A DNA stretch of 23,704 bases from an uncultured Chromatiaceae bacterium (lineage in GTDB: Bacteria > Pseudomonadota > Gammaproteobacteria > Enterobacterales > Alteromonadaceae), in NCBI GenBank assembly GCA_946482325.1, contig CAMLRA010000049.1, positions 1 through 23,704 on the forward strand, in the 5' to 3' direction. Positions 15,910-23,129 of the stretch are shown one piece after another. Under the pieces are notes generated by a model. That model did no database searches, was not told the DNA's origin, and worked only from the letters and a program-made list of their open reading frames with translations. How positions within the stretch are numbered: position 1 is the stretch's first letter; every line of letters starts with the position of its first letter. A program made the position numbers and the translations under genes.

Positions 15910-16866
15910 ATGGCTGACTGTCCGAAGTGCCCACCCCCAGGTTTACCCGCATATATGGGGACCTTTGCTGACTTAATGTCACTTTTGATGTGCTTTTTCG
16001 TACTGCTATTGTCGTTCTCTGAAATGGACGTGCAGAAGTTTAAGCAAATTGCCGGCTCTATGGCCTTTGCTTTTGGTGTGCAAAATAAAATTGAAGTTAA
16101 GGACATTCCAAAAGGTACCAGCGTCATTGCGATGGAGTTTCGCCCGGGCCGGCCTGAGCCAACCCCCATAGACACTATCCAGCAGCAAACCATCGATATG
16201 ACGCTGCAGACCATTGAGTTCCAGGCCGGTAAAGAGGACTCGTCCGGTGGCGTGCAGGAACAGCGTGGTGAACAGACCGGTGGCGCGTCGAATAACACCG
16301 ATGCGCAATCCTCTGCGGCGACTGGTGAAGCTCAAGGGCAAGAACAGGAACAAACCAACGAGCTGGCGAAAAAAATCGCTGAACAGATGCAGGAACAAAT
16401 CCAGGACGGCGCGATAGAACTGGAATCGCTCGGTCAGCAAATTATCATCCGCATCAAGGAAAATGGCTCTTTCCCTTCAGGTTCAACTTTCCTGCAGCCG
16501 CGGTTCAAACCCATCATTCAGCAGATCGGCGCGATTTTGCGTGATATCCCCGGCGAAGTGACAGTGTCTGGTCATACCGACAATGATCAGGTGTCGGATG
16601 AATTGAACAGCAATAACTGGGAGCTGTCGTCCAAACGCGCGGTGTCGGTCGCGGTGGAATTATTAAACGGCACTGGCCTGGATAAAAACCGGCTGGTGGT
16701 GGTGGGGCATGCCGACACCCGGCCGCTGGTCGATAATGACACAGAACAAAACCGTAAGCGCAATCGCCGGGTTGAGATTTCAATTCTGCAGGGTAAGGCG
16801 AAAGAATCTGAGCCTATTCAACTTAAGCAGCCGCCGGCGCAGCCAGCTGCGGTAAAACAGCCTTAA
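15910..16866 (+). CDS. pomB: Flagellar motor stator protein PomB (MotB family)
   Basis: A 318-residue partner of PomA. The single membrane helix (about 18-40) holds the essential ion-binding aspartate Asp21 in PAYMGTFADLMSLLMCFFVLLLSFSE, almost identical to Vibrio PomB, which points to sodium coupling. A plug/linker rich in Gln, Glu and Ser follows (about 80-165). The C-terminal OmpA-like peptidoglycan-binding domain (about 175-295) shows VSGHTDNDQ, NWELSSKRAVSVAVEL and QNRKRNRRVEI. The proline/alanine-rich tail is short. GAGG lies before the ATG. A perfect hairpin terminator begins 25 nt after the stop. Confidence 0.95.
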   Translation: MADCPKCPPPGLPAYMGTFADLMSLLMCFFVLLLSFSEMDVQKFKQIAGSMAFAFGVQNKIEVKDIPKGTSVIAMEFRPGRPEPTPIDTIQQQTIDMTLQTIEFQAGKEDSSGGVQEQRGEQTGGASNNTDAQSSAATGEAQGQEQEQTNELAKKIAEQMQEQIQDGAIELESLGQQIIIRIKENGSFPSGSTFLQPRFKPIIQQIGAILRDIPGEVTVSGHTDNDQVSDELNSNNWELSSKRAVSVAVELLNGTGLDKNRLVVVGHADTRPLVDNDTEQNRKRNRRVEISILQGKAKESEPIQLKQPPAQPAAVKQP

Positions 16867-16890
16867 ACACTGCTGTCGCACTTCCACTAA

Positions 16891-16920
16891 GGGCGCTGTA
16901 TAATCAGCGCCCGTTTTTTT
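16891..16920 (+). terminator. pomAB terminator whose 6-nt loop is a consensus -10 box (thiI promoter)
   Basis: GGGCGCTG (16891-16898) pairs perfectly with CAGCGCCC (16905-16912) and is followed by G and seven T. The loop between the arms is exactly TATAAT (16899-16904). The site can act as terminator for pomAB and as the -10 of a thiI promoter starting near 16911, 23 nt before the thiI ATG. The -35 position (16876-16881) is a poor match, so promoter activity is inference. Confidence 0.8.
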
Positions 16921-16933
16921 GTCCGGTGTTCCC

Positions 16934-18394
16934 ATGATTGAATTTATTGTCAAACTGCATCCAGAGATCTCCATCAAAAGCAAATCAGTGCGTAAACGCC
17001 AGACAATGTTGCTGGAGCAGAACATTAAAACCATTCTGTTGCGGTTAGACCCTGCAGTTGAAGTGCATAATTTGTATGACCACCTGACAGTGCGCCTCGA
17101 AAAAAACGACGACAAACTGCGCCAGCAAATGGCCGAACATCTGCAGTCTATTCCCGGTATCGTGCAGTTTGCTGAAATGCAGTCGGCTGGCTTTGACTCG
17201 CTGCATCATATTTTTGAACAAGTGTTGGCGTTATACCGCGACGAACTGACCGGTAAAAGTTTTGTCGTGCGGGTACGGCGCAGTGGCGACCACAGCTTCA
17301 GTTCACTGGACGCTGAGCGATATATCGGTGGTGGCCTGAATCAGCATATTCCAAGTGCCAGAGTGCAACTGAAAAACCCGGATGTCTCAGTTCAGCTTGA
17401 GATCCGCCGCGACAACCTCATCATGAAAAAGCGTATTTATCAGGGCATGGGCGGATTTCCCTTGCCAAGCCAGGGTGATGTACTGTCGTTGATCTCCGGC
17501 GGTTTTGACTCGGCAGTGGCCAGTTACCTGATGATCCGTAAAGGTCTGCGCACCCATTTCCTGTTTTTTAATTTAGGCGGCGCGGCACATGAAACCGGTG
17601 TGCGGCAAATGGCGTTTTATATCTGGCAAAAATACAGCCTGTCGCACAAAGTCAAATTTGTCTCGGTGGATTTCGCGCCTGTAGTCGATGAGATTTTAAG
17701 CCGTATCCCGTCCGGCCGGATGGGCGTTGTGTTAAAGCGCATGATGATGCGTGCCGCAGCGACCGTGGCGGAGAGCCTGAATGTCAAAGCTGTAGTCACC
17801 GGCGAAAGTATCGGCCAGGTGGCGAGTCAGACCATTGTCAATCTGAACGTGATTGATCGGGTGACCGACACTTTGATCCTGCGCCCGCTGATTTATCAGG
17901 ATAAACAAGAAATTATCGATATCGCCCGCGCTATTGGCGTGGAGGATATGGCGAAAACCATGCCGGAATATTGCGGTGTGATTTCACGTAGTCCAACGAT
18001 TAACGCGGTGCTTGCCGATGTCTTGGCCGCCGAGCAGCAGTTTGATTTCAGTATTCTCGACAAAGTAAGTCATGAGGCAAAAGTCCTCGATATCCGCACT
18101 GTCGAATATCAGGCCGAGCAACAGTTGACCACTGTAGCCACTGAATCAGTGTTACCGCCAGACGCCATTGTCTTGGACGTGCGGGCGCCGGATGAAGCGG
18201 ATCTGCACCCGCTGCAGCTCGACAGCCATCTGGTCCAGGAATTACCGTTTTTCCGCATCGCCAGTTCGTTTGCTGGTCTTGACCAGAGCAAACAGTATTA
18301 TTTGTATTGTGACCGTGGAGTGATGAGCCGGTTGCAGGCCCTGCTGCTCAAAGAACAGGGCTATCAGAATGTGGGTGTCTATAAAAAAGCCTGA
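16934..18394 (+). CDS. thiI: tRNA 4-thiouridine synthase / sulfurtransferase ThiI
   Basis: A 486-residue enzyme that makes 4-thiouridine at tRNA position 8 and supplies sulfur for the thiamine thiazole. Domain order: N-terminal ferredoxin-like region, THUMP domain (about 60-165), PP-loop adenylation domain with SLISGGFDSAVASYL (about 184-198), and a C-terminal rhodanese domain. Cys459 in YCDRGVMSR is the persulfide-carrying cysteine (Cys456 in E. coli), and Cys347 in PEYCGVIS matches E. coli Cys344. E. coli ThiI is 482 aa. The ATG at 16934 gives MIEFIVKLHPEI, matching the family N-terminus; a TTG five codons upstream lies in the terminator T-run. The Shine-Dalgarno is weak. Confidence 0.96.
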   Translation: MIEFIVKLHPEISIKSKSVRKRQTMLLEQNIKTILLRLDPAVEVHNLYDHLTVRLEKNDDKLRQQMAEHLQSIPGIVQFAEMQSAGFDSLHHIFEQVLALYRDELTGKSFVVRVRRSGDHSFSSLDAERYIGGGLNQHIPSARVQLKNPDVSVQLEIRRDNLIMKKRIYQGMGGFPLPSQGDVLSLISGGFDSAVASYLMIRKGLRTHFLFFNLGGAAHETGVRQMAFYIWQKYSLSHKVKFVSVDFAPVVDEILSRIPSGRMGVVLKRMMMRAAATVAESLNVKAVVTGESIGQVASQTIVNLNVIDRVTDTLILRPLIYQDKQEIIDIARAIGVEDMAKTMPEYCGVISRSPTINAVLADVLAAEQQFDFSILDKVSHEAKVLDIRTVEYQAEQQLTTVATESVLPPDAIVLDVRAPDEADLHPLQLDSHLVQELPFFRIASSFAGLDQSKQYYLYCDRGVMSRLQALLLKEQGYQNVGVYKKA

Positions 18395-18401
18395 CCGTAT
18401 G

Positions 18402-18429
18402 CCAGCCTGATATCGGATACTCAGGCTGG
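18402..18429. terminator. Hairpin between convergent thiI and panE
   Basis: CCAGCCTGA (18402-18410) and TCAGGCTGG (18421-18429) form a perfect 9-bp stem with a 10-nt loop. The second arm contains the panE stop codon (complement of 18421-18423). T-runs on both sides are poor (TTTC only on the plus strand), so it may be a weak terminator or an mRNA 3' end stabiliser. Confidence 0.5.
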
Positions 18430-19323
18430 TTTCACTTCGCGCAGTTGCCGGTAGAGCTGCTGATGGGCCGGCAGTATCTGTCCTGCTTCGGCCGCGGTGT
18501 GCAACAAAAATCCTGTAATAAATTCCAACTCGTCCGGGCGCTGCAGTGCCCGGTCTTGTTGCATCGACGAATAATTGCCGGCGGTATTCGCGGCAACGCT
18601 AAGGACAGTCTGTACCAGGGATGGCGCAGCAAACTGCTGCCCTTGTGTTAACGCGACCTGACAAAACTCTGCCACCAGCTGGTCTATTTGCACACGAAAC
18701 TGCGGTTTTGTCAGCTCGCCGTTTTTTACCATCAGCAAAGCAGTCAACGGATTGATCACGGCATTGATCGCCAACTTTTGCCACAGCACCGGCAAAATAT
18801 CGCTGACAACCTCCAGCGGGCCTAGCGCCAGATCCAGCAGTGAAGAGGGGGGCTTAGCCTGTTTGGCGCTATCATTGACTGGCCCCAACACAGTGCGGCC
18901 GATGCCGGTGTGTTCCAGGTGATGTAAACCAGATTTCAGCGCGCCGTGCGTGGTGCTGGCAAACCAGAGTTTTTGCCCGGGTGATAATTGCTGCATTGCC
19001 AATTCCAGTGTGCCCATCCCATTGTGACACAGGACGATGTCAGCATCAGCCGCACACAGGGGGAGCCATTGCTGCAATGCTGTTTGCACAGAAAAGGCTT
19101 TAACTGGCACTAACAACAGTGTGATAGGCCTTTGTGGTCGCTGACAATTCAACAGCAGTGGATAGTCTTGCTGTTGCTGACGAAAATTCAGCACCAGACT
19201 ATTATCAGAAGGTTGGCGTAACAGCAGGTGAAAAGACTGCTGGTGCAGTGCCAGCTGGCTGGCAGCGAGCAGACCGATGGCGCCCTGACCGACAATACCG
19301 CAGACAGCGTTTGTGAAGTTCAT
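18421..19323 (-). CDS. panE: 2-dehydropantoate 2-reductase (ketopantoate reductase)
   Basis: A 300-residue NADPH-dependent reductase converting ketopantoate to pantoate for coenzyme A synthesis. The Rossmann motif GIVGQGAIGLLAA lies at 9-21. NGMG (101-104) and the catalytic lysine Lys183 in WQKLAINAVINPLTAL, with Asn187, are in their family positions; the C-terminal SSMQQDRALQRPDELEFITG segment carries the conserved substrate-binding region. E. coli PanE is 303 aa. Its ATG overlaps the stop of the upstream vanZ-like gene (ATGA), so the two are probably translated together. Other members of this family act on different 2-keto acids, which leaves some room on substrate. Confidence 0.88.
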   Translation of the reverse strand: MNFTNAVCGIVGQGAIGLLAASQLALHQQSFHLLLRQPSDNSLVLNFRQQQQDYPLLLNCQRPQRPITLLLVPVKAFSVQTALQQWLPLCAADADIVLCHNGMGTLELAMQQLSPGQKLWFASTTHGALKSGLHHLEHTGIGRTVLGPVNDSAKQAKPPSSLLDLALGPLEVVSDILPVLWQKLAINAVINPLTALLMVKNGELTKPQFRVQIDQLVAEFCQVALTQGQQFAAPSLVQTVLSVAANTAGNYSSMQQDRALQRPDELEFITGFLLHTAAEAGQILPAHQQLYRQLREVKPA

Positions 19324-19682
19324 ATCAAGTCCCGGCGAAACCAGCTGACGGGGAGACGACGAATAACTGCAGCCGCAAGAACAATACCGGCCACATCAGC
19401 CAACCAGTCGAGCGGGTCACCCATCCGACTGGTGAAAGTGGCCTGCGCCACTTCAATCAGCGCGCCATATAGCGCAAGCCCTGCCAAAGCCTGCCAGAAC
19501 GGCCGGATAAAGGCTTGCTGAAAACTCAGCGTCAGGGCAAAAAACACCAGCAGATGCATCACTTTATCATTGGGCATCCAACCAGACGGAATGCCGCTGA
19601 CATCTTTTAAAAAACCATAAGTCGCAATAGATAACAGCAACAGAAACAAAGAGATCGCCAGCGGTTTTTGCAAAGGAAGCAA
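19320..19682 (-). CDS. VanZ-like small membrane protein
   Basis: About 120 residues with four predicted membrane helices and the VanZ-family pattern: NDKVMHLLVFFALTL in the middle, and ALIEVAQ followed by RMGDPLDWLADVAGIVLAA near the end. The cellular function of these proteins in gammaproteobacteria is not established; the name comes from a teicoplanin-resistance gene and does not imply resistance here. I chose the TTG at 19680-19682 (peptide start LLPLQKPLAIS) because AGG lies about 9 nt upstream and a -10 TATAAT on the same strand (19722-19717) would start RNA near 19710. A longer in-frame version to 20048 would overlap yajQ and is unlikely. ATGA overlap with panE. Confidence 0.75.
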   Translation of the reverse strand: MLPLQKPLAISLFLLLLSIATYGFLKDVSGIPSGWMPNDKVMHLLVFFALTLSFQQAFIRPFWQALAGLALYGALIEVAQATFTSRMGDPLDWLADVAGIVLAAAVIRRLPVSWFRRDLI

Positions 19683-19716
19683 GAAAAAACACCTGAAATT
19701 GTACCAAGATACTCGG

Positions 19717-19722
19717 ATTATA
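19717..19722 (-). promoter_or_regulatory. -10 box of the vanZ-like/panE promoter
   Basis: The minus strand reads TATAAT here, a perfect -10. The -35 region (about 19740-19746) is a weak match and lies in the -10 and downstream region of the divergent yajQ promoter. The predicted leader is about 28 nt. Confidence 0.5.
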
Positions 19723-19730
19723 CGGTGCGT

Positions 19731-19745
19731 GGCGCTATAATCGCC
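19731..19745 (+). promoter_or_regulatory. yajQ -10 box inside an inverted repeat
   Basis: GGCGCTATAATCGCC holds a perfect TATAAT (19736-19741) flanked by the arms GGCG and CGCC. The start of RNA would be near 19748, about 40 nt before yajQ. The -35 is poor (TCGGAT at 19713-19718), so an activator or other contacts may be needed. Confidence 0.55.
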
Positions 19746-19788
19746 AGCCGTAAAATTTGCATGGTTTGCATTAAAAGAGGAGCGCCAC

Positions 19789-20271
19789 ATGCCATCATTT
19801 GACATTGTTTCGAAAGCGGACGCGCAGGAAGTGCTAAATGCCGTGGATAACGCCAACCGTGAACTGGCGACTCGTTTTGATTTTCGTGGTGTGCAGGCTG
19901 AATTCAGCGTGAAAGATACAACTGTGACAATGAAAGCTGAAGCTGAACCGCAGTTAACCCAGATGAAAGACTTGTTCTTTAACAAAGCCATCAAACGTGG
20001 CCTCGATATCCGCTCTTTTGAATCGGGCAAAGTGGAGTTCTCCGGCAAAACCTGCAGTCAGCAATTAACCGTCAAACAAGGCGTGGAAAAAGATCTGGCG
20101 AAAAAAATCGTTGCTTTGGTTAAAGACAGCAAGCTCAAAGTGCAAGCGTCTATTCAGGGTGATGAAGTGCGGATCACCGGTAAAAAACGCGACGATTTAC
20201 AGGAAGCTATTGCTTTGCTGCGCGCGACCGACTTAGGTCAGCCTCTGCAGTATCAAAATTTCCGCGATTAA
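19789..20271 (+). CDS. yajQ: YajQ-family nucleotide-binding protein
   Basis: A 160-residue protein with two ferredoxin-like folds. It begins MPSFDIVSKADAQEVLNAVDNANRELATRFDFRG, nearly the E. coli YajQ N-terminus (163 aa). RGLDIRSFESGKVEFSGK and the C-terminal KVQASIQGDEVRITGKKRDDLQ region are typical. A Xanthomonas member of the family binds c-di-GMP, and others bind nucleotides or tRNA; whether this one binds c-di-GMP is open, though a diguanylate cyclase lies about 8 kb away. AGAGGAG stands 6 nt before the ATG. Single-gene unit with its own terminator. Confidence 0.95.
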   Translation: MPSFDIVSKADAQEVLNAVDNANRELATRFDFRGVQAEFSVKDTTVTMKAEAEPQLTQMKDLFFNKAIKRGLDIRSFESGKVEFSGKTCSQQLTVKQGVEKDLAKKIVALVKDSKLKVQASIQGDEVRITGKKRDDLQEAIALLRATDLGQPLQYQNFRD

Positions 20272-20282
20272 TCTGTTCCCGT

Positions 20283-20320
20283 AAACGCCTGGCACAACTG
20301 GTTGCTCAGGCGTTTCCTTT
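20283..20320 (+). terminator. Terminator of yajQ
   Basis: AAACGCCTG (20283-20291) pairs with CAGGCGTTT (20307-20315) in a perfect 9-bp stem, 11 nt after the yajQ stop. The following CCTTT is a modest U-tract. Confidence 0.65.
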
Positions 20321-20341
20321 CATCTGAATTCTTCTTTGTGC

Positions 20342-20349
20342 AGACGTCT
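20342..20349. promoter_or_regulatory. MetJ-box-like octamer upstream of btuB
   Basis: A perfect AGACGTCT, the same octamer as before glyA, lies 15 bp upstream of the btuB -35. The next octamer on the right (GGATTTCC) matches four of eight. MetJ usually needs two adjacent boxes, so function is uncertain. Confidence 0.35.
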
Positions 20350-20364
20350 GGATTTCCAAATTCA

Positions 20365-20392
20365 TTGACTTTCTGTATTGCCCCGTTACACT
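20365..20392 (+). promoter_or_regulatory. Predicted sigma-70 promoter of the btuB riboswitch transcript
   Basis: TTGACT (20365-20370) and TACACT (20387-20392) are spaced 16 bp, matching five and four of six consensus bases. RNA would begin near 20399, just before the first recognisable riboswitch elements. Confidence 0.65.
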
Positions 20393-20404
20393 GAGCGCGC
20401 TTTT

Positions 20405-20612
20405 TCAGGTGCTGCGTTAGTTCGCAGTGAAACGGGAAGCTGGTGTCAGCCTTCAAGGCCAAATCCAGCGCTGCCCCCGCAACGGTAAATTCTGTGTTGT
20501 GATTGGATTTTTATCCACACAGCGCGCCACGCCACCACTGTCTTCGGATGGGAAGGGACCTGGCGTTGTCATGAGCGGACAACAGGATCAGCCCGGAGAC
20601 CGGCCTGAAAAT
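20405..20612 (+). promoter_or_regulatory. Cobalamin (adenosylcobalamin) riboswitch
   Basis: The aptamer landmarks are in order: an AACGGGAA segment with GGTG (20431-20445), the core CCAGCGCTGCCCCCGCAACGG (20465-20485, shown here in parts as CCAGC and GCCCCCGCAACGG), a variable arm, and the B12 box CAGCCCGGAGACCGGCCTG (20588-20606). It precedes btuB, the expected target, in a 386-nt intergenic region. On cobalamin binding it should reduce btuB expression. Exact ends are estimated. Confidence 0.95.
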
Positions 20613-20625
20613 TTCATCAACCAAC

Positions 20626-20652
20626 CACATGCGGCGGGCATGTGCAGTGGAG
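20626..20652 (+). promoter_or_regulatory. Expression-platform hairpin and btuB ribosome-binding site
   Basis: CACATGC (20626-20632) pairs perfectly with GCATGTG (20638-20644) around a GGCGG loop, followed by AGTGGAG. GGAG (20649-20652) is the Shine-Dalgarno five bases before the btuB ATG at 20658. The hairpin is not followed by a T-run, so control of translation rather than termination is suggested. The G-rich loop would suit the kissing-loop contact typical of these riboswitches. Confidence 0.5.
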
Positions 20653-20657
20653 CAAAC

Positions 20658-22448
20658 ATGTCGAAATTTTCTTTACTGGCCATTGCTGTGGCCAGCGTCT
20701 GTACTCATACCAGCGCTTTGGCGACACCCGTTGAATCCAAGCTTGAACATATCTCCGTCTACGCCAGCCGTCAGGCCAAACCTGTCAGTGACACGCTGAC
20801 CAGTGTGACGGTGTTCGAGCGTGTGGACATTGAAGCTGCACAAGTGCGCGATTTACCTGCCTTGTTACAGCAAATCCCCGGTGTCACTGTGTTGCGTCAG
20901 GGCGGCCGCGGCCAAACCAGCAGCATTTTTATCCGGGGCGGTAAAAGCGGGCATACGCTGGTACTGCTCGATGGTGTCAGAATTGGTGCTGCCACTTTGG
21001 GTTATCAATCCTTAGCGATGGTACCGCTGGAGCAAATCGAAAAGATTGAGATCATCCGGGGTCCGAAAGCTGCGCTGTATGGCTCAGACGCTTTGGGGGG
21101 GGTAATCGCCATTACCAGCCGTCGCAGTGATCATCTGACTTTTAATGCGAAAGCCGGTAGCCATAAACATACCGAAGCCAATTTGGCGGGCAGTCAGCAG
21201 CTGGACAACCTGAAGGTGTTTGGTTCTGTCGGGACTGCGATGGCCGAAGGATTTAATGCCACTGTCAATGGCGACCCGGACCGCGACGGTTTTGAACAGA
21301 CATATGTCAAAGCCGGTGCTGAGCTGGACAACCAATTCGGGCTGTGGCAATGGCAGTCTCAGATCAATGACGGCATTTATGAATATGACAACAGTTGGGG
21401 CGGCGATGAAGCAGAAATGCGGCAGGACATGCACCAACTGCAGTGGCAGGGCAGCGGTTTTGGCGGTGCTCATCAGTTGAAACTGGCGCATAACCTGGAT
21501 GATGACCTGAACTATGGCAACCAAGCTGCCGAAAGCCTGTTCCGCACTCAACGTGATGAAGCCGACTTACAAAGCCAGTTTGCTTTAAGCGATTCCATCA
21601 GCGCTTTAGTCGGTGGTAACTGGTATCAGGAAGAAGTACGCAAAAGCGGCACTCAGTATGTCAGTGACAGCCGCACCAATCGCAGTGGTTTTGCAGGCCT
21701 GAGTGCACAGTTTGGTGACTGGTCATTCGAGGGGACCGGACGGCGGGATCAGGTAAGCGGTTATGGTGGTGAAAACAGCTATGAACTCGGTGCGGGCTAT
21801 CAGCTCGGTCAACGTTTGCAGCTGCGGGTCGGTCAAGGCACTGGTTTTAAAGTACCGTCATTTAACGAATTATACTGGCCCGGTTTTAGCAATCCAGCCC
21901 TGAAGCCAGAGGAATCCCTGTCGCGTGAAGTGGGCCTTGATTATGTCGATGGCGTTTATCAAAGTAGCCTTGTGCTGTTTAAGCGTGATCTGACAAATCT
22001 TATCCAACGCAAGAACCAGCTGCTGGAGAACGTCGAGCTGGCGCGTTTTGAAGGCATGGAGATTAGTCAGAGCCTGCGTGTGGCTGCGGTGAATGTCGCT
22101 TTTAACTACAGCTGGCTTAACGCCCGGGATGTGGTGAAAAAGCTGCCACTGAGCAAACGACCAAAACATCAGGCCAATCTGCAACTGGACTATGCGCTGG
22201 AGCGTTGGACTTGGGGAATGAATACCCATTTCCGGTCGCGTACTTTCTCTGGTGATAACTTTGGCACGCCGGTGCCGGATCTGGCCTCTGTGGTGCTGTT
22301 TGGTCTTGGCACGACTTATCAATGGGACTCGCAAATCCGCCTGCAATTGAAAGTGGATAACCTGCTCAATCGTTCCTACCAGACTGACTATGGTTACCGT
22401 CAGGCTGGCCTTGAGCTGATGTTTGGCATTCAGGTAGCGCAGTTCTGA
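20658..22448 (+). CDS. btuB: TonB-dependent vitamin B12 outer-membrane receptor
   Basis: A 596-residue TonB-dependent transporter. A signal peptide ends at Ala22 (ALA before TPVESK), a TonB-box-like EHISVYA follows, and then a plug domain with ARDLPALL-type and IPGVTVLRQGGRGQTSSIFIRGG sequence, LLDGVRIG and IEIIRGPKAALYGSDALGGVI. The 22-strand barrel ends in GLELMFGIQVAQF with the C-terminal aromatic residue required for outer-membrane insertion. E. coli BtuB is 614 aa. The cobalamin riboswitch directly upstream identifies the substrate. The ATG at 20658 is preferred over that at 20640 because of GGAG five bases upstream and the clean signal peptide. A palindromic terminator follows. Confidence 0.93.
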   Translation: MSKFSLLAIAVASVCTHTSALATPVESKLEHISVYASRQAKPVSDTLTSVTVFERVDIEAAQVRDLPALLQQIPGVTVLRQGGRGQTSSIFIRGGKSGHTLVLLDGVRIGAATLGYQSLAMVPLEQIEKIEIIRGPKAALYGSDALGGVIAITSRRSDHLTFNAKAGSHKHTEANLAGSQQLDNLKVFGSVGTAMAEGFNATVNGDPDRDGFEQTYVKAGAELDNQFGLWQWQSQINDGIYEYDNSWGGDEAEMRQDMHQLQWQGSGFGGAHQLKLAHNLDDDLNYGNQAAESLFRTQRDEADLQSQFALSDSISALVGGNWYQEEVRKSGTQYVSDSRTNRSGFAGLSAQFGDWSFEGTGRRDQVSGYGGENSYELGAGYQLGQRLQLRVGQGTGFKVPSFNELYWPGFSNPALKPEESLSREVGLDYVDGVYQSSLVLFKRDLTNLIQRKNQLLENVELARFEGMEISQSLRVAAVNVAFNYSWLNARDVVKKLPLSKRPKHQANLQLDYALERWTWGMNTHFRSRTFSGDNFGTPVPDLASVVLFGLGTTYQWDSQIRLQLKVDNLLNRSYQTDYGYRQAGLELMFGIQVAQF

Positions 22449-22459
22449 GTGATTTGACG

Positions 22460-22487
22460 CAAAAACCACCTGCATGCAGGTGGTTTT
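22460..22487. terminator. Bidirectional palindromic terminator between btuB and msrA
   Basis: A 28-bp perfect palindrome: AAAAACCACCTGCA (22460-22473) and its complement TGCAGGTGGTTTTT (22474-22487). It forms a GC stem with U-tracts on both strands, 11 bp after the btuB stop and 10 bp from the msrA stop. Confidence 0.92.
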
Positions 22488-22497
22488 TGATTCATCG

Positions 22498-23040
22498 TTA
22501 GTCAATCAGTGTCTCGCTCTTCAGATTTTCTCTGAACATGCTGCTGAATTTCGCCAGCTTTGGCGCGATTAAATAACCGCAGTAAGGTTGCTGTGGGTTC
22601 TGATTAAAATAATCCTGATGATAAGTCTCAGCCGGATAAAAGGTACTGGCCCGGCTGATAGCGGTGACGATGGGGGCGCTGTACTCATGCTGTTTGCTGG
22701 CAATAAATTGCTGTGCTGCTCGTAACTGCGTCTCATCGTGGACAAAAATTTCGGAGCGGTACTGCGTGCCAACATCATTGCCCTGGCGGTTTAGTGTGGT
22801 GGGGTCATGCAACTGAAAAAACATCTCCAATAAGAGGTCGAAACTGACCTGTGCCGGATCAAACTGCAGCTGCACAACTTCGGCGTGGCCGGTGCTGCCG
22901 GTACAAACGGCGCGGTAGTTCGCGGTGGCACTACTCCCACCCATATAGCCGCTGACGACCTGTGAGACGCCTTGCACCCGGGCCAAAGCCGCTTCAATAC
23001 ACCAGAAACATCCGCCTGCAAAAGTTGCCAGTTGTGTCAT
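22498..23040 (-). CDS. msrA: Peptide methionine-S-sulfoxide reductase MsrA
   Basis: A 180-residue cytoplasmic repair enzyme that reduces the S-epimer of methionine sulfoxide. The catalytic cysteine is Cys11 in FAGGCFWCIEA. YMGGSSATANYRAVCTGSTGHAEVVQLQFDP, DVGTQYRSEIF and ETYHQDYF are the substrate-pocket motifs in order. The C-terminal PYCGYLIAPKLAKF offers another cysteine that may resolve the disulfide. It is a short MsrA, lacking the N-terminal extension of E. coli MsrA (212 aa). The ATG at 23038-23040 follows AGAGG by 7 nt; further upstream codons are not conserved-looking. Confidence 0.95.
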   Translation of the reverse strand: MTQLATFAGGCFWCIEAALARVQGVSQVVSGYMGGSSATANYRAVCTGSTGHAEVVQLQFDPAQVSFDLLLEMFFQLHDPTTLNRQGNDVGTQYRSEIFVHDETQLRAAQQFIASKQHEYSAPIVTAISRASTFYPAETYHQDYFNQNPQQPYCGYLIAPKLAKFSSMFRENLKSETLID

Positions 23041-23129
23041 CTTCATTCCTCTTACCGATCTGCATGTTGCCCGATAGCGTAGTCTAATACGATAAAGCAG
23101 GCCAACAGATGTGAAACAGGGAGGAAAAG

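Noticed and set aside
19683..20048. Long form of the vanZ-like gene starting at 20048
   Set aside because: The extra N-terminus would be antisense to yajQ and lies upstream of the predicted promoter; membrane helices start only after the TTG at 19682.
20427..20657. 77-codon N-terminal extension of btuB
   Set aside because: It is the translation of the riboswitch RNA; the signal peptide and ribosome site place the start at 20658.
21870..22505. 211-codon minus-strand frame opposite the end of btuB and reaching msrA's stop
   Set aside because: It runs through the btuB barrel and through the palindromic terminator; no family resemblance.
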